Shown here piece by piece: positions 1 through 10,234 of a DNA stretch of 64,000 bases. Position 1 is the stretch's first letter. Each line of letters opens with the position of its first letter. Both the position numbers and the translations under genes were made by a program. Below the pieces are notes generated by a model, which was not told the DNA's origin, did no database searches, and saw only the letters and a program-made list of their open reading frames with translations. The DNA is from Accumulibacter sp. (GTDB lineage Bacteria; Pseudomonadota; Gammaproteobacteria; Burkholderiales; Rhodocyclaceae), in NCBI RefSeq assembly GCF_023806625.1, contig NZ_JAMTDX010000081.1, forward strand, positions 33,908 to 97,907, read 5' to 3'.

Positions 1-150
1 GTCAACATGGGCCTGCTGCCGACCAAGGGCCTGACCCTGCCGCTGATGAGCTTCGGCGGCTCAGGCATCCTGGCCAATTGTCTGGCGCTCGCAGTGCTCC
101 TCAGAATCGACTGGGAGAATCGTCAGTTGATGCGCGGAGCCAAGCTGTGA
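1..150 (+). CDS. ftsW: FtsW C-terminus (partial)
   Basis: The window opens inside a gene. The last 49 codons read through a glycine-rich SFGGSG segment, a final hydrophobic helix and a basic tail ending MRGAKL. This is the usual end of FtsW, the SEDS-family peptidoglycan polymerase/lipid II handling protein of the septum. The N-terminal part lies outside the window. The neighbour downstream is murG, as expected in the dcw cluster. FtsW is favoured over its paralogue RodA because of this position. Confidence 0.88.
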   Translation, partial: VNMGLLPTKGLTLPLMSFGGSGILANCLALAVLLRIDWENRQLMRGAKL

Positions 151-220
151 GCGCACGGATCAGCCTATGGAGCAGGCCGACGCACTCGGCCAGCACGCGC
201 CGTCGGGAGGGTGCTGGCCG

Positions 221-1279
221 ATGATCAGGACCCTGCTGGTGATGGCCGGCGGCACCGGCGGCCACGTCTTCCCCGGACTGGCCGTTGCCGACCTGCTGCG
301 CAGCCGCAACTGGCACGTCGTCTGGATGGGCGCACGCAGCGGCCTCGAAGCTCGGATCGTTCCACCGCATGGCTATGAAATGGCCTGGGTCCGCTTCGCC
401 GCGCTGCGCGGCAAGGGCCTGTTGCGCAAGCTGCTGCTCCCCCTGCATCTCCTCTCGGCGTGCGCACAGGCATTATGCGCGATTCGCCGCGTTCGCCCCG
501 ACGTGGCGCTCGGCATGGGCGGCTACGTCAGCTTCCCGGGGGCGTTGATGGCCGTGCTTTGCGGCTGCCCGCTGATCATCCACGAGCAGAATTCGATCGC
601 CGGTCTCGCCAACCGCGTCCTCGCCCGCTTCGCCCGGCGGGTGGCCAGCGGCTTTCCGGACGTCCTTCCCGATGCGCTCTGGGTGGGCAATCCGTTGCGC
701 CCCGAAATGAGTAGCCTGCCGGCGCCGGCCGACCGCCTAGCTGGACGCAGCGGCCCGCTGAACCTTCTGGTCCTGGGAGGCAGCCAGGGGGCCGCCGCGC
801 TCAACGAAGTCGTCCCGCGCGGGCTGGCGCTGATCGATGGCGCCGAACGCCCGCGGGTCCTTCATCAGGCCGGCACTCGGCATCTCGAGCGGCTGCGTGA
901 CGAGTACCAGGCTGCCGGAGTCGAAGCAGACTGTGTTGCGTTCATCGAAGACATGGCTGCTGCCTACGCCTGGGCCGATCTGGTGATCTGTCGCGCGGGC
1001 GCGCTGACCATCGCCGAACTGGCGGCTGTCGGCGTAGCCAGCGTCCTGGTTCCGTTCCCGTACGCCGTGGACGACCATCAGACGCGGAATGCGCGCTTCC
1101 TGTCCGAGGCAGGCGCCGCGATCCTGCTGCCCCAGGACCGCCTGACCCCGCAGGCCATCTGCGAGATCCAGCGTCTCGCGCGCGCCGAGCTCCTGCAGAT
1201 GGCCCTCAGGGCGCGCGAGCTGGCCAGGCCCAAGGCGACCGGCGAACTCGCCCGGATTTGCGAGGAAGTCGCTCGATGA
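221..1279 (+). CDS. murG: MurG, lipid II-forming GlcNAc transferase
   Basis: MurG transfers GlcNAc from UDP-GlcNAc to lipid I to make lipid II on the inner face of the cytoplasmic membrane. The 352-residue product starts [19 protein letters not shown], with the glycine loop GGTGGH of the family, and has HEQNSIAG near residue 125 and a GGSQGA loop opening the second Rossmann domain. ATG 221 is chosen because GGGAGG lies at 205-210 and the family starts there. An in-frame ATG at 167 would add an 18-residue tail with no family match. The stop overlaps murC by 4 nt (ATGA), implying translational coupling. Confidence 0.96.
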   Translation: MIRTLLVMAGGTGGHVFPGLAVADLLRSRNWHVVWMGARSGLEARIVPPHGYEMAWVRFAALRGKGLLRKLLLPLHLLSACAQALCAIRRVRPDVALGMGGYVSFPGALMAVLCGCPLIIHEQNSIAGLANRVLARFARRVASGFPDVLPDALWVGNPLRPEMSSLPAPADRLAGRSGPLNLLVLGGSQGAAALNEVVPRGLALIDGAERPRVLHQAGTRHLERLRDEYQAAGVEADCVAFIEDMAAAYAWADLVICRAGALTIAELAAVGVASVLVPFPYAVDDHQTRNARFLSEAGAAILLPQDRLTPQAICEIQRLARAELLQMALRARELARPKATGELARICEEVAR

Positions 1280-2676
1280 AGCACAAGGTCAAGGCGATCC
1301 ATTTCGTGGGCATCGGTGGCGCCGGGATGAGCGGCATCGCCGAGGTTCTGGTCAACCTCGGCTATTCGGTAAGCGGCTCGGATCTCTCCGAGAACTCGGC
1401 GACGCGGCGGCTGTCGGCACTCGGTGTGCGCACCTTCATCGGACACGCCGCCGAGAACATCGCCGAGGCTGACGCCATGGTCGTCTCCTCGGCGGTCAGC
1501 TCGGACAACCCCGAGCTCATCGCCGCGCGCAGCCGCAGGATCCCGGTCGTTCCGCGAGCGCAGATGCTCGCCGAGTTGATGCGCCTCAAGCAGGGAATCG
1601 CGGTCGCCGGCACCCACGGCAAGACCACGACGACCAGCCTCGTCGCGTCGATCCTTGGCGAAGGCGGAATGGACCCGACCTTCGTCATCGGCGGCCGGCT
1701 CAACGCCGCCGGAGCCAACGCCCGCCTTGGGTCGGGCGACTTCCTGGTCGCCGAGGCCGACGAATCGGACGCTTCGTTCCTTTTCCTCTCGCCGGTGCTC
1801 TCGGTGGTCACGAACATCGACGCCGACCACATGGATACCTACGGTCACGACTTCAGCCGGCTCAAGCAGGCCTTCGTCGACTTCCTGCAGCGCCTGCCGT
1901 TCTACGGAGTCGCCGTGCTCTGCGCCGATGACTCCAACGTCCGTGAGATCATGCCGCTGGTCAGCAAGCAGATCGTCACTTACGGCTTCGATGCTTCGGC
2001 GAGCCTCTATGCCGACAAGGTTGAAGCGCAGGGCGGCCGGATGCGCTTCGACTGCGTACGGGTGAACGGCAGCGTCAGCCGCCTGCCGGTGACCCTGAAC
2101 CTTCCCGGACGACACAACGTGCTCAATGCCCTGGCGGCGATCGCCGTGGCCAGCGAGCTCGGCGTAGCCGATTCGGCGATCGTCAGGGCTCTCGGCGAAT
2201 TCAGGGGCGTCGGACGACGATTCCAGAGTTATGGCGAGGTGAGGCTCCCGAATGGCGGGCGAATCAGCCTGATCGACGATTACGGTCACCATCCCGCCGA
2301 GATGCGCGCCACGCTGGCCGCAGCCCGAGGAGCGTTTCCGGGACGCCGCTTGCTCCTGGCTTTCCAGCCACACCGCTACAGCCGCACGCGCGATTGCTTC
2401 GACGACTTCGTCAAGGTCCTGAGCACCGTCGATGCCCTCGTCCTCGGCGAGGTTTACCCGGCCGGCGAGCCGCCGATCGTGGCCGCCGACGGTCGATCGC
2501 TCGCGCGAGCCTTGCGCGTTGCCGGAAAGGTCGAGCCGATCTTCGTCGAAGCGGTCGACGATCTGCCGCAGGCGATACGCGATGCGGCCCGCGACGGCGA
2601 CGTGGTGGTGACCATGGGCGCCGGCTCAATCGGCAGGATTCCTGCCAGACTGGTCGAGGAGGGGAAGGCGGCATGA
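1276..2676 (+). CDS. murC: MurC, UDP-MurNAc--L-alanine ligase
   Basis: MurC adds L-Ala to UDP-MurNAc using ATP, the first step of the stem peptide. The 466-residue protein has an N-terminal Rossmann loop [10 protein letters not shown] (residues 11-20), the Mur-ligase ATP loop GTHGKTTTT (112-120), the EADESDASF segment and [10 protein letters not shown]. The length is normal for the family. Its ATG overlaps the murG stop and its own stop overlaps ddl, again by ATGA. There is no murB between murC and ddl, so that step must be encoded elsewhere. Confidence 0.97.
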   Translation: MKHKVKAIHFVGIGGAGMSGIAEVLVNLGYSVSGSDLSENSATRRLSALGVRTFIGHAAENIAEADAMVVSSAVSSDNPELIAARSRRIPVVPRAQMLAELMRLKQGIAVAGTHGKTTTTSLVASILGEGGMDPTFVIGGRLNAAGANARLGSGDFLVAEADESDASFLFLSPVLSVVTNIDADHMDTYGHDFSRLKQAFVDFLQRLPFYGVAVLCADDSNVREIMPLVSKQIVTYGFDASASLYADKVEAQGGRMRFDCVRVNGSVSRLPVTLNLPGRHNVLNALAAIAVASELGVADSAIVRALGEFRGVGRRFQSYGEVRLPNGGRISLIDDYGHHPAEMRATLAAARGAFPGRRLLLAFQPHRYSRTRDCFDDFVKVLSTVDALVLGEVYPAGEPPIVAADGRSLARALRVAGKVEPIFVEAVDDLPQAIRDAARDGDVVVTMGAGSIGRIPARLVEEGKAA

Positions 2677-3608
2677 ACGTCGTGTCCCGGGGCGAATTCG
2701 GCAAGGTGGCGGTGCTCTTTGGCGGCCGTTCGGCCGAGCGTGAGGTGTCCCTGAGCAGCGGCTCGCGCGTGCTCGAGGCCCTGCTCCGCCAGGGAGTCGA
2801 CGCGCACGCCTTCGATCCGGCTGAGCGCAGTCTCGACGCACTCGGTCGGTTCGACCGGGCATTCATCGCCCTGCACGGACGCCACGGCGAAGACGGAACG
2901 ATCCAGGGCGTACTCGAACTGATGGGCATTCCGTACACCGGCAGCGGGGTGATGGCGTCGGCTCTGGGCATGGACAAGTGGCGGACCAAACTGCTCTGGC
3001 GGGCCGCCGGAGTAGCCGTGCCCGACTACGTGATGCTCGCCGCAGAGAGCGACTTCGCACGGGTCGAAGCGGAGCTTGGACTGCCGTTGTTCGTCAAGCC
3101 TGCCTGTGAAGGTTCATCGATCGGCATCACCAAGGTCAGTCGGCCCGGCGAACTCGCCTCGGCCTATGCTGCGGCCGCCCGATACGATTCGCTGGTCATT
3201 GCCGAGCGCGCGATACTCGGCGGCGAGTATACGGTGGCCATACTCGGCGAGCAGGCCCTGCCGATGATCAAGATCGAACCGGCCAGCGACTTCTATGATT
3301 ACCAGGCCAAGTACCTGCGCGACGACACGGCCTACCTCTGTCCCTGCGGGCTTCCCGAGAGCCGCGAGCAGCAACTCCGACGGCAGGCCCTTGAGGCCTT
3401 CCGCATCCTTGGCGGAAGGGGTTGGGGACGCGTAGACCTGCTGCTCGACGTGCCCACTGATGAGGGCCCGGCGGCGGCGTACTTCCTCGAGGTGAATACC
3501 TCGCCGGGGATGACCGACCACTCGCTGGTCCCGATGGCCGCACGAGCCGCTGGCCTGACTTACGATGAACTGGTGCTGCAGGTCCTGGCACTTGCCACCC
3601 TCGGATGA
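2673..3608 (+). CDS. ddl: D-alanine--D-alanine ligase
   Basis: Ddl joins two D-alanines for the peptidoglycan stem. The 311-residue product has the N-terminal [16 protein letters not shown] signature, [12 protein letters not shown], the ATP-grasp core ([16 protein letters not shown]) and the metal/substrate site [11 protein letters not shown] near the C-terminus. The start is taken at ATG 2673, which overlaps the murC stop (ATGA). The open frame extends upstream, but only as antisense-like sequence inside murC. The length matches DdlB proteins of the dcw cluster. Confidence 0.96.
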   Translation: MNVVSRGEFGKVAVLFGGRSAEREVSLSSGSRVLEALLRQGVDAHAFDPAERSLDALGRFDRAFIALHGRHGEDGTIQGVLELMGIPYTGSGVMASALGMDKWRTKLLWRAAGVAVPDYVMLAAESDFARVEAELGLPLFVKPACEGSSIGITKVSRPGELASAYAAAARYDSLVIAERAILGGEYTVAILGEQALPMIKIEPASDFYDYQAKYLRDDTAYLCPCGLPESREQQLRRQALEAFRILGGRGWGRVDLLLDVPTDEGPAAAYFLEVNTSPGMTDHSLVPMAARAAGLTYDELVLQVLALATLG

Positions 3609-3611
3609 CGC

Positions 3612-4364
3612 ATGTGGCACAGACCGCACCTGCTGACAGCCCTCGCAGACCTGCTCTACCTGGCAGGATTCGCGGCGTTGCTCGCTGCCGCAGTGGTCTG
3701 GGGAGCACCGCGCTGGCGGCTCTTCCCACTCACCGAGGTCGAGGTCACGCACGAGTTGCAGGAGACGAGGAGGAGCGAGATCGAGGAAGTGCTGGCACCC
3801 GTCCTGCGCGGCAGTTTCTTCACCGTGGACATCGAGGCTCTACGCCGGTCGCTCGAGAGCCTGCCGTGGGTACGTCGTGCCGAGTTGTGGCGCAGGTGGC
3901 CCTCGCGAGTCGAGGTGCGGATCGAGGAGCATCGTGCGGCGGCACGCTGGGGCGAAGGCGACGGTCAGTTGGTGAATACCTATGGTGAGGTGTTTCCCGC
4001 GCTTCTTTCGCGCGAACAGCAGCTGCCACGGCTCAGCGGTCCGGCCGGCTCGTCCGGGGAAGTGTTGCGACGCTACGCCGAGTTCGCCGAGATGCTCGGA
4101 CCAACCGGTCGCTTGCCGGCCCAGGTGCTGCTCTCTCCGCGCCTGGCGTGGCTTCTCCGGCTGGACGATGGCATGCTTGTCGAACTCGGCCGCGAACAGA
4201 GCAAAGCGCCGATACGGACGCGCCTGCAGCGTTTCGTCGACTACTATCCAACCGTCTCCAACGCTCGCTTCGGGCGTCCGGCGGCAGTGGACATGCGGTA
4301 TCCGAACGGTTTCGCATTGCGCCTTCCGGCCAGTGCAGCTCACGATGTCAAGGGAAAGAAATGA
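3612..4364 (+). CDS. ftsQ: FtsQ, divisome POTRA protein
   Basis: FtsQ is a bitopic inner-membrane protein that links early and late division proteins. The 250-residue product has one N-terminal membrane segment (about residues 12-28, LLYLAGFAALLAAAVVW), a POTRA domain (FPLTEVEVT to VEVRIEEH) and a beta domain with the typical RWPSRVEVRIEE and LVNTYGEVF stretches. It starts 3 nt after ddl and overlaps ftsA by ATGA. Sequence conservation in this family is low, so length, topology and position carry much of the call. Confidence 0.94.
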   Translation: MWHRPHLLTALADLLYLAGFAALLAAAVVWGAPRWRLFPLTEVEVTHELQETRRSEIEEVLAPVLRGSFFTVDIEALRRSLESLPWVRRAELWRRWPSRVEVRIEEHRAAARWGEGDGQLVNTYGEVFPALLSREQQLPRLSGPAGSSGEVLRRYAEFAEMLGPTGRLPAQVLLSPRLAWLLRLDDGMLVELGREQSKAPIRTRLQRFVDYYPTVSNARFGRPAAVDMRYPNGFALRLPASAAHDVKGKK

Positions 4365-5590
4365 GCAGGGATAGCAAGGATCTGATCGTCGGACTCGATA
4401 TCGGCACATCCAAGATCGTCGCTCTGGTCGCCGAACTGACCTCCGAAGGACGAGTGAACGTGATCGGCATGGGTTCCCAGGAGTCCAAGGGTCTCAAGAA
4501 GGGCGTCGTGGTCAATATCGAGGAAACGGTCGCGACGATCTCGCGCGTGCTCCAGGAGGTTGAACTGATGGCCGACTGCAAGGTGCGCGACGTGTATACG
4601 GGGATCGCCGGCAGCCACATCCGCAGCTTCAACTCGAACGGGATGGTGGCCATCAAGGACAAGGAAGTGACCCCGATGGACGTCGAGCGGGTCATCGAAA
4701 CCGCACGCGCGATGCCGATTCCCGCCGACCAGGAGATCCTGCACATCCTCACCCAGGAGTTCATCATCGACGATCAGGATGGAATTCGCGAGCCGATCGG
4801 GATGAGCGGATTCCGCCTCGAGGTCAAGGTGCACATCGTCACCGGCGCCGTGTCCGCGGCGCAAAACATCGTCAAGTGTGTGCGGCGCTGTGGCCTCGAA
4901 GTGAATGACCTCGTTCTGCAGCCGCTCGCCTCGAGCTGTGCCGTCCTCTCGGAAGACGAGAAGGACCTCGGGATCTGCCTGATCGACATCGGTGGCGGAA
5001 CGACCGACCTGGCCGTATGGACGCAGGGAGCGATCCGCCACACTTCAGTGATCCCGATCGCCGGGGACCAGATCACCAACGACATCGCCATGGCCCTGCG
5101 CACACCGACCCGTGAAGCCGAGGACATCAAGCGCAAGTACGGCTGCGCGCTGGCGCATCTCGCCGACCCCGAGGACGTGCTCGACGTCGCCGGGCTCGAC
5201 GACCGCCCTTCGCGCAAGCTCTCGCGGCGCGCGTTGGCCGATGTCATCCAGCCGCGCGTCGAGGAGCTCTACGAGCTGGTCCAGGCCGAGCTTCGCCGGT
5301 CCGGCTTCGAGGACGTCCTCTCGTCGGGAATCGTCCTGACCGGCGGCGCCTCGGTGATGCCGGGGATGATCGAACTCGGTGAGGAAATCTTCCACATGCC
5401 GGTTCGCCTGGGGGTACCCAAGTACCAGGGGGCACTCGCCGACGTCGTACAGAGCCCCCGTTTCGCGACCGCCTGCGGCTTGCTTCTCGAGGCTCAGGCG
5501 CAGCGCAAGCGCGGTCTGAAGGTACGCGAGACCAGGGACGTCAAGCAGGTCTTCGGGCGCATGCGCTCGTGGTTTGAAAAGAACTTCTGA
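4361..5590 (+). CDS. ftsA: FtsA, actin-like divisome protein
   Basis: FtsA tethers FtsZ filaments to the membrane and is an actin-fold ATPase. The 409-residue product opens with DLIVGLDIGTSKIVALV (phosphate 1 loop), has the DIGGGTTDLAVW phosphate 2 loop, and ends in an amphipathic basic helix (VKQVFGRMRSWFEKNF) that inserts in the membrane. ATG 4361 is chosen because it overlaps the ftsQ stop. The open frame reaches back to 4148 only as a shadow inside ftsQ. It is followed by a 71-nt gap and ftsZ. Confidence 0.97.
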   Translation: MSRDSKDLIVGLDIGTSKIVALVAELTSEGRVNVIGMGSQESKGLKKGVVVNIEETVATISRVLQEVELMADCKVRDVYTGIAGSHIRSFNSNGMVAIKDKEVTPMDVERVIETARAMPIPADQEILHILTQEFIIDDQDGIREPIGMSGFRLEVKVHIVTGAVSAAQNIVKCVRRCGLEVNDLVLQPLASSCAVLSEDEKDLGICLIDIGGGTTDLAVWTQGAIRHTSVIPIAGDQITNDIAMALRTPTREAEDIKRKYGCALAHLADPEDVLDVAGLDDRPSRKLSRRALADVIQPRVEELYELVQAELRRSGFEDVLSSGIVLTGGASVMPGMIELGEEIFHMPVRLGVPKYQGALADVVQSPRFATACGLLLEAQAQRKRGLKVRETRDVKQVFGRMRSWFEKNF

Positions 5591-5661
5591 TCCGGCCCAC
5601 GACACGGGCTGGCAACTCTTCCGTTTGACCATTGAACTTTTTTCTTGCAGAGGAGGCGACA

Positions 5662-6831
5662 ATGTTTGAAATCATCGACATCGAAGAAAGAGAAGACGAC
5701 CGGGACACGGTCATCAAGGTGATCGGCATCGGTGGGGCCGGCGGTAACGCCGTCGATCACATGATCCGTGAGGGGGTCAATGGCGTCGACTTCATCACCG
5801 CGAACACCGATTCACAGGCCCTCGGCCGGAGCATCGCGATGAACAAGCTGCAGCTTGGCAAGAGCGGGCTGGGCGCTGGTGCCAAGCCGGAAGCCGGGCG
5901 CGGTGCGGCTGTCGAAGCCCGTGATGCGATCGCCGATTCGCTGAAGGGTGCGCACATGGTGTTCATCACCGCCGGCATGGGTGGCGGAACCGGCACCGGC
6001 GCGGCCCCGATCGTCGCCGAAGTGGCGCGGGAACTCGGCGTGCTCACCGTCGCGGTGGTCACCAAGCCGTTCGGCTTCGAAGGCAAGCGCCTGAAGATCG
6101 CCGAAGTCGGTATCGCCGAACTGCAGAAACACGTCGATTCGCTGATCGTCATCCTCAATGACCGGCTGATGGACGTCCTCGGCGACGACGTGTCGATGGA
6201 CGACGCATTCAAGGCAGCGGACAACGTGCTGCGCAACGCGGTCGGCGGCATCGCGGAGATCATCAACTTTCCCGGCCTGGTCAACGTCGACTTCGAGGAC
6301 GTACGCACCGTCATGGGCGAAATGGGCATGGCGATGATGGGCTCGGCCAACGCGGCAGGCGTCGATCGTGCCCGCATCGCTGCCGAGCGCGCGGTCTCGT
6401 CGCCACTGCTCGAGGGTGTCAATCTGTCGGGTGCCAAGGGCGTCCTGGTGAACATCACCGCGACCCGATCGCTCAAGATGCGGGAAGTCAACGAGGTGAT
6501 GAATACCGTCCGCGCATTTGCCGCAGACGACGCGCACATCATTTTCGGCGCGGTCTACGACGACAACATGGGCGAGGAGATCCGCGTCACTGTCGTGGCC
6601 ACCGGGCTCGGGCAGGCACAGGCCAGACGCCAGCCCTTCGAGGTGGTCAACCGCTCGCAGGGAACCGGCACCGATGGCCCCTTCGTCAGCGGAGCGAGCA
6701 TCGACTACGCGACTCTCGACAACATCCCGGCGATCGTCCGCAAGGGACGCAGCGCGACCGTCGAAGCCCTGGCGAACAGCGGCGTCGACCGGTACGACAT
6801 CCCCGCGTTTCTCAGGAAACAGGCGGACTGA
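5662..6831 (+). CDS. ftsZ: FtsZ, division tubulin homologue
   Basis: FtsZ is the GTP-dependent Z-ring protein. The 389-residue product has the tubulin signature GGGTGTG (residues 107-113), the N-terminal GIGGAGGNAVDHM loop and a very short linker leading to the C-terminal peptide DIPAFLRKQAD that binds FtsA and ZipA. ATG 5662 follows AGGAGG at 5650-5655. An upstream in-frame start at 5632 lacks such a site. The 71-nt leader after ftsA contains a T-run and could hold a separate promoter, but I could not define one. Confidence 0.98.
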   Translation: MFEIIDIEEREDDRDTVIKVIGIGGAGGNAVDHMIREGVNGVDFITANTDSQALGRSIAMNKLQLGKSGLGAGAKPEAGRGAAVEARDAIADSLKGAHMVFITAGMGGGTGTGAAPIVAEVARELGVLTVAVVTKPFGFEGKRLKIAEVGIAELQKHVDSLIVILNDRLMDVLGDDVSMDDAFKAADNVLRNAVGGIAEIINFPGLVNVDFEDVRTVMGEMGMAMMGSANAAGVDRARIAAERAVSSPLLEGVNLSGAKGVLVNITATRSLKMREVNEVMNTVRAFAADDAHIIFGAVYDDNMGEEIRVTVVATGLGQAQARRQPFEVVNRSQGTGTDGPFVSGASIDYATLDNIPAIVRKGRSATVEALANSGVDRYDIPAFLRKQAD

Positions 6832-6864
6832 TCGCGCTGCACGCCTCCTCGACTGCAGGAACTG

Positions 6865-6893
6865 GCGGATTCCCGCACGAAGCGTGCTAGAAT
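6865..6893 (+). promoter_or_regulatory. Possible promoter for lpxC
   Basis: A TAGAAT hexamer at 6888-6893, within GCTAGAATTC, is a good sigma-70 -10 box about 29 nt before lpxC. The region 17 nt upstream is only a poor match to a -35 box. The 90-nt ftsZ-lpxC gap makes a separate promoter reasonable. Confidence 0.4.
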
Positions 6894-6921
6894 TCGCCGG
6901 TTCCATCGTTTATTCAGGCAG

Positions 6922-7854
6922 ATGCTCAAGCAAAGAACACTCCGGGCGCTGGTCCGTGCGGTCGGTGTCGGCCTGCACTCGGGGGCCAAGGTGACGATGT
7001 GTCTGCGGCCGGCAGCGGCCGGGACCGGCATCGTCTTTCGCCGCGTCGACCTCGATCCGGTCGTCGATGTCCCCGCCTCCGCTCTGCTGGTCAGCGATAC
7101 ACGCATGTGCTCGTGCCTCGAGCGGCAGGGCGCCAGGGTGGCGACGGTCGAGCATCTGATGTCGGCTCTTGCGGGACTGGGTATCGACAATGCCTTTGTC
7201 GACCTCGACGCAGCCGAACTGCCGATCCTCGATGGATCTGCATCGCCTTTCGTCTTCCTGATCAGGTCCGTCGGTATAGAAGAGCAGCCAGTCGCCAAGC
7301 GCTTCATTCGCGTCACCCAGCCGATCGAGGTTCGCGAAGGCGACCAGGAAAGCGGTCAGAAATGGGCGCGCCTCGATCCCTACGAGGGCTTCCGCCTGTC
7401 GTTTTCGATCGGTTTCAATCATCCGGCGATCGATCGCACCGCGCAACAGCTGACCATCGATTTCGCCGACAATTCGTACGCCCGAGAGGTGGCTCGAGCA
7501 CGAACTTTCGGCTTCATGCACGAAGTCGAATGGCTTCACGAGAACGGTCTCGCGCAGGGCGGAGGCCTCGAAAACGCGCTCGTCCTCGACGAATTCCGCG
7601 TACTCAACGCGGAGGGTCTGCGTGACAAAGACGAGTTCGTCAAACACAAGCTGCTCGACGCAATCGGCGATCTCTACCTGCTGGGTCACCCCCTGCTGGC
7701 CTCCTTCACCGCCCACAAGTCCGGGCATGCGCTGAACAACAGCCTGGCGCGTGAATTGCTCGCCCGACCGGAGGCTTGGGAATTCACCAGCTTCGAGGAC
7801 CGCGAGCAGGCCCCACAAGCGATTTCCCGCTGGCTGATCTCACCGGCCCACTAG
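6922..7854 (+). CDS. lpxC: LpxC, UDP-3-O-acyl-GlcNAc deacetylase
   Basis: LpxC is a zinc deacetylase that commits UDP-3-O-acyl-GlcNAc to lipid A synthesis in the cytosol. The 310-residue product has the zinc ligands H78 (VEHLMSA), H242 and D246 ([15 protein letters not shown]), the catalytic H269 (HKSGHALNN) and the substrate-loop motif LDGSASPF. The length is normal. It closes the dcw cluster, and a small membrane-protein gene follows 4 nt later. Confidence 0.97.
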   Translation: MLKQRTLRALVRAVGVGLHSGAKVTMCLRPAAAGTGIVFRRVDLDPVVDVPASALLVSDTRMCSCLERQGARVATVEHLMSALAGLGIDNAFVDLDAAELPILDGSASPFVFLIRSVGIEEQPVAKRFIRVTQPIEVREGDQESGQKWARLDPYEGFRLSFSIGFNHPAIDRTAQQLTIDFADNSYAREVARARTFGFMHEVEWLHENGLAQGGGLENALVLDEFRVLNAEGLRDKDEFVKHKLLDAIGDLYLLGHPLLASFTAHKSGHALNNSLARELLARPEAWEFTSFEDREQAPQAISRWLISPAH

Positions 7855-7858
7855 GCAG

Positions 7859-8047
7859 ATGTGGCTGCTTCGCCTGCTCGGCATACTGACCGTGATCGCG
7901 GTCGCGGGCGGTATCGTCGCCTATCTGTTCACACGCGACGGCCGCTACCTGCAGTTCTCGTGGCGCCTTTTCCGCTATTCGCTGATCGTCGCGCTGCTCG
8001 TCTTTGCCCTTCTGATCGTCGAGCGACTGGCGCTCATTCCTGCCTGA
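7859..8047 (+). CDS. Small two-helix membrane protein
   Basis: This 62-residue product has two predicted membrane helices (about residues 4-23 and 42-59) joined by a short loop, FTRDGRYLQFSWRLFR. It has no enzymatic motif. It starts 4 nt after lpxC and its end overlaps the convergent DUF721 gene by 14 nt. Small membrane proteins at this position are seen downstream of lpxC in related betaproteobacteria (family knowledge). The function is unknown. Confidence 0.72.
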   Translation: MWLLRLLGILTVIAVAGGIVAYLFTRDGRYLQFSWRLFRYSLIVALLVFALLIVERLALIPA

Positions 8048-8480
8048 TCGCGCGCTGCAACAGGCTTTCCAGAGCCGCGCGCAGTGGCGAAGGCGGCAAC
8101 GACTCGCTGAGTGCCCTCAGGCGGTCGCAGGCCGACGGGCTGAGCGGCCTGCCGCATGGTGGGCTGCCGACCACCCCGAAGACTGCCGACCGGGCCTGCA
8201 CTCTGACGTGCACTGTCGTGCAGTCGTAGCCGTTCCTGGTCAGTTCCGTGGCCACGCTCGGCGCCATCTGACGCAACTTCGCAGCGACCGCGCCCGTTTC
8301 GGCGAGGACGACCAGTGTCCGGCTCTGTGCCCGGTAGTTGGCAACCCTGCTCGAGTCGGCAAGATGGCCCGGAACGACCCGTCGATAGACAGCGGCGAGT
8401 TTGCGGAGCAGGGCTGCGTGCGCGAGGAGAGGTCCGGCAGCCTCGGTGGCTGCGAGGTAGTCTCGCAGGGAGTCGGCCAT
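8034..8480 (-). CDS. DUF721 (DciA-like) protein
   Basis: This 148-residue protein belongs to the DUF721 family, some members of which (DciA) help load the replicative helicase. Visible features are an N-terminal helical part (LLAHAALLRKLAAVYRRVVP) and a KH-like core (YRAQSRTLVVLAETGAVAAKLRQ followed by VTEL-type segments). ATG 8480 is chosen because the homologous region starts there. The open frame runs on to 8651 without family similarity. It is convergent with lpxC, as in other betaproteobacteria. A role in replication is inferred from the family only. Confidence 0.7.
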   Translation of the reverse strand: MADSLRDYLAATEAAGPLLAHAALLRKLAAVYRRVVPGHLADSSRVANYRAQSRTLVVLAETGAVAAKLRQMAPSVATELTRNGYDCTTVHVRVQARSAVFGVVGSPPCGRPLSPSACDRLRALSESLPPSPLRAALESLLQRAIRQE

Positions 8481-8655
8481 CACCCGACCCCGTCGGCCGA
8501 AGACGGCTCTGCAACTCGGCCAGGCTGGAACACCACCCGCCCGGCTCCCGCCAACCGGCGGCAGCCAGCAGTCGGGCCGCGCGACAGACAGGCAGCATGC
8601 CTTACCCAAGCCCTGCGCAGCGCTCGGCCGTTCGGTCGATCGTCTTCGCATTCGA

Positions 8656-9201
8656 TCACGTCAGGATCTCTGTCGTGGCCGGTTCATCCGGGCTGAGCCG
8701 TTCGTACACCACGAAGTCGAAGTCCGGCCCCTGTGGGCGGCCGTCGACCTCTTGCCCACCACCAGGCCGCCGCGAGACTTCCCGCCACACGGCGCCGGAA
8801 ATCTTCGGGAAGAAGCGGTCTGCGGCGCTCCGCTCGTGCACCTCGGTCAGGTAGAGCCGCTGCGCGACGCCGATCGTCTGCTCGTAAAGGTCGGCACCGC
8901 CGATGACCAACACCTCGGCCGCATCCGCGGCGACCCGCAGCGCCTCGCCGATCGACCCGACGACGACCGCCCCGTCGGCGACATACGACGAATTCCGGCT
9001 GAGCACGATGTTCCGCCGGCCGGGCAGTGGCCGAAACGCTCGTGGCAGCGACTCCCAGGTCTTTCTCCCCATGAGGACCGCCTTGCCGAGAGTCAGCGCC
9101 CGAAAATGCCGGAGGTCCTCGGGAAGGTGCCAGAGGAGGCGCTGTTCCCGGCCGATCCCGAGATCGCTCCCGACCACCGCGATCAGCGAGAGCAGCGGCA
9201 T
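8656..9201 (-). CDS. folA: Dihydrofolate reductase
   Basis: FolA reduces dihydrofolate to tetrahydrofolate with NADPH. The 181-residue protein has the N-terminal SLIAVVGSDLGIGR, the WHLPEDLRHFR helix with the active-site acidic residue, VLMGRKTWESLP and PLPGRRNIVLSRN (NADPH site), and VLVIGGADLYEQ. A GGGAG ribosome site precedes ATG 9201. It lies just downstream of thyA on the same strand with a 44-nt gap. ThyA produces the dihydrofolate that FolA recycles. Confidence 0.96.
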   Translation of the reverse strand: MPLLSLIAVVGSDLGIGREQRLLWHLPEDLRHFRALTLGKAVLMGRKTWESLPRAFRPLPGRRNIVLSRNSSYVADGAVVVGSIGEALRVAADAAEVLVIGGADLYEQTIGVAQRLYLTEVHERSAADRFFPKISGAVWREVSRRPGGGQEVDGRPQGPDFDFVVYERLSPDEPATTEILT

Positions 9202-9245
9202 CGACAGAAACTCCCTTTGCCTGCCCCGGTCATCCGACGTCCAGG

Positions 9246-10067
9246 CTACACCGAGACGGCTGCAGCAATGTGCGGATGGGGGTCGTAACCGTCAAGCGTG
9301 AAGTCCTCGAACCGGAAGGCGAAGAGATCCCGCACCTCGGAATTGAGGCGCATCGTCGGCAGCGCACGCGGCGAGCGCGCGAGCTGCAGCCTGGCCTGGT
9401 CGAAATGATTGCTGTACAGATGAGCGTCGCCGAGCGTATGGATGAAATCACCCGGCCGATAACCACAGACCTGGGCCAGCATCAGGGTCAACAACGCATA
9501 CGAAGCGATATTGAAAGGGACTCCGAGGAAGACGTCGGCGCTGCGCTGGTAGAGCTGGCACGAAAGAGCCGGGCGCCGGTCCGGATCGGCCGGCAAGGGC
9601 ACCGCGACGTCGAACTGAAAAAGTACGTGGCACGGCGGCAGAGCCATCCGGTCGACATCCCCGGGATTCCAGGCCGTGACGAGGTGTCTGCGCGAATCGG
9701 GATTGGCCTTCAGCGACTCGACCAGGCGGGCAATCTGGTCGATCTCGCGGCCGTCGGTGGCCCGCCAGTGCCGCCACTGATGACCGTAAACCGGGCCGAG
9801 GTCGCCCTTCTCGTCGGCCCATTCGTCCCAGATCCGCACCCCGTTGTCCGTCAGGTAGCGAATGTTGGTCTCGCCTCTGAGGAACCAGAGCAGTTCATGG
9901 ATGATCGAGCGCAAGTGCAGCTTCTTCGTCGTCAGCAGCGGGAAGCCCTCGGCGAGCACGAAGCGCATCTGCCAGCCGAAGATCGAACGGGTCCCGGTCC
10001 CCGTGCGGTCGGCCTTCGGTCTGCCATATTCGAGAACGTGACGCACCAGGTCGAGATACTGTTGCAT
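9246..10067 (-). CDS. thyA: Thymidylate synthase
   Basis: ThyA methylates dUMP to dTMP using methylene-tetrahydrofolate. The 273-residue product starts [15 protein letters not shown] and has RTGTGT (phosphate loop), the catalytic cysteine C146 in [29 protein letters not shown] and the conserved end [14 protein letters not shown] 10067 gives the canonical N-terminus and has GGTGGGGG just upstream. A GTG at 10076 would add only three residues. Confidence 0.96.
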   Translation of the reverse strand: MQQYLDLVRHVLEYGRPKADRTGTGTRSIFGWQMRFVLAEGFPLLTTKKLHLRSIIHELLWFLRGETNIRYLTDNGVRIWDEWADEKGDLGPVYGHQWRHWRATDGREIDQIARLVESLKANPDSRRHLVTAWNPGDVDRMALPPCHVLFQFDVAVPLPADPDRRPALSCQLYQRSADVFLGVPFNIASYALLTLMLAQVCGYRPGDFIHTLGDAHLYSNHFDQARLQLARSPRALPTMRLNSEVRDLFAFRFEDFTLDGYDPHPHIAAAVSV

Positions 10068-10095
10068 CGCCCCCACCTACCGTGTGCAAACCCGG

Positions 10096-10101
10096 ATTGT
10101 A
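10096..10101 (-). promoter_or_regulatory. Possible -10 box upstream of thyA
   Basis: On the minus strand TACAAT lies about 30 nt before the thyA start within an AT-richer stretch of the 167-nt divergent region. No convincing -35 box is visible, so this is tentative. Confidence 0.25.
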
Positions 10102-10234
10102 AAGTAAACTTGTGCTCAAGCCGGGGCCGCTGCACCACCCGCGGACACCCGGATCTCCGGGTTCGCTGCCGGCCAGTCACCCCGAACCGCAATGCGGCGT
10201 TCGCACCGCGATAGCGTGATGAGGCTGGTTCCAG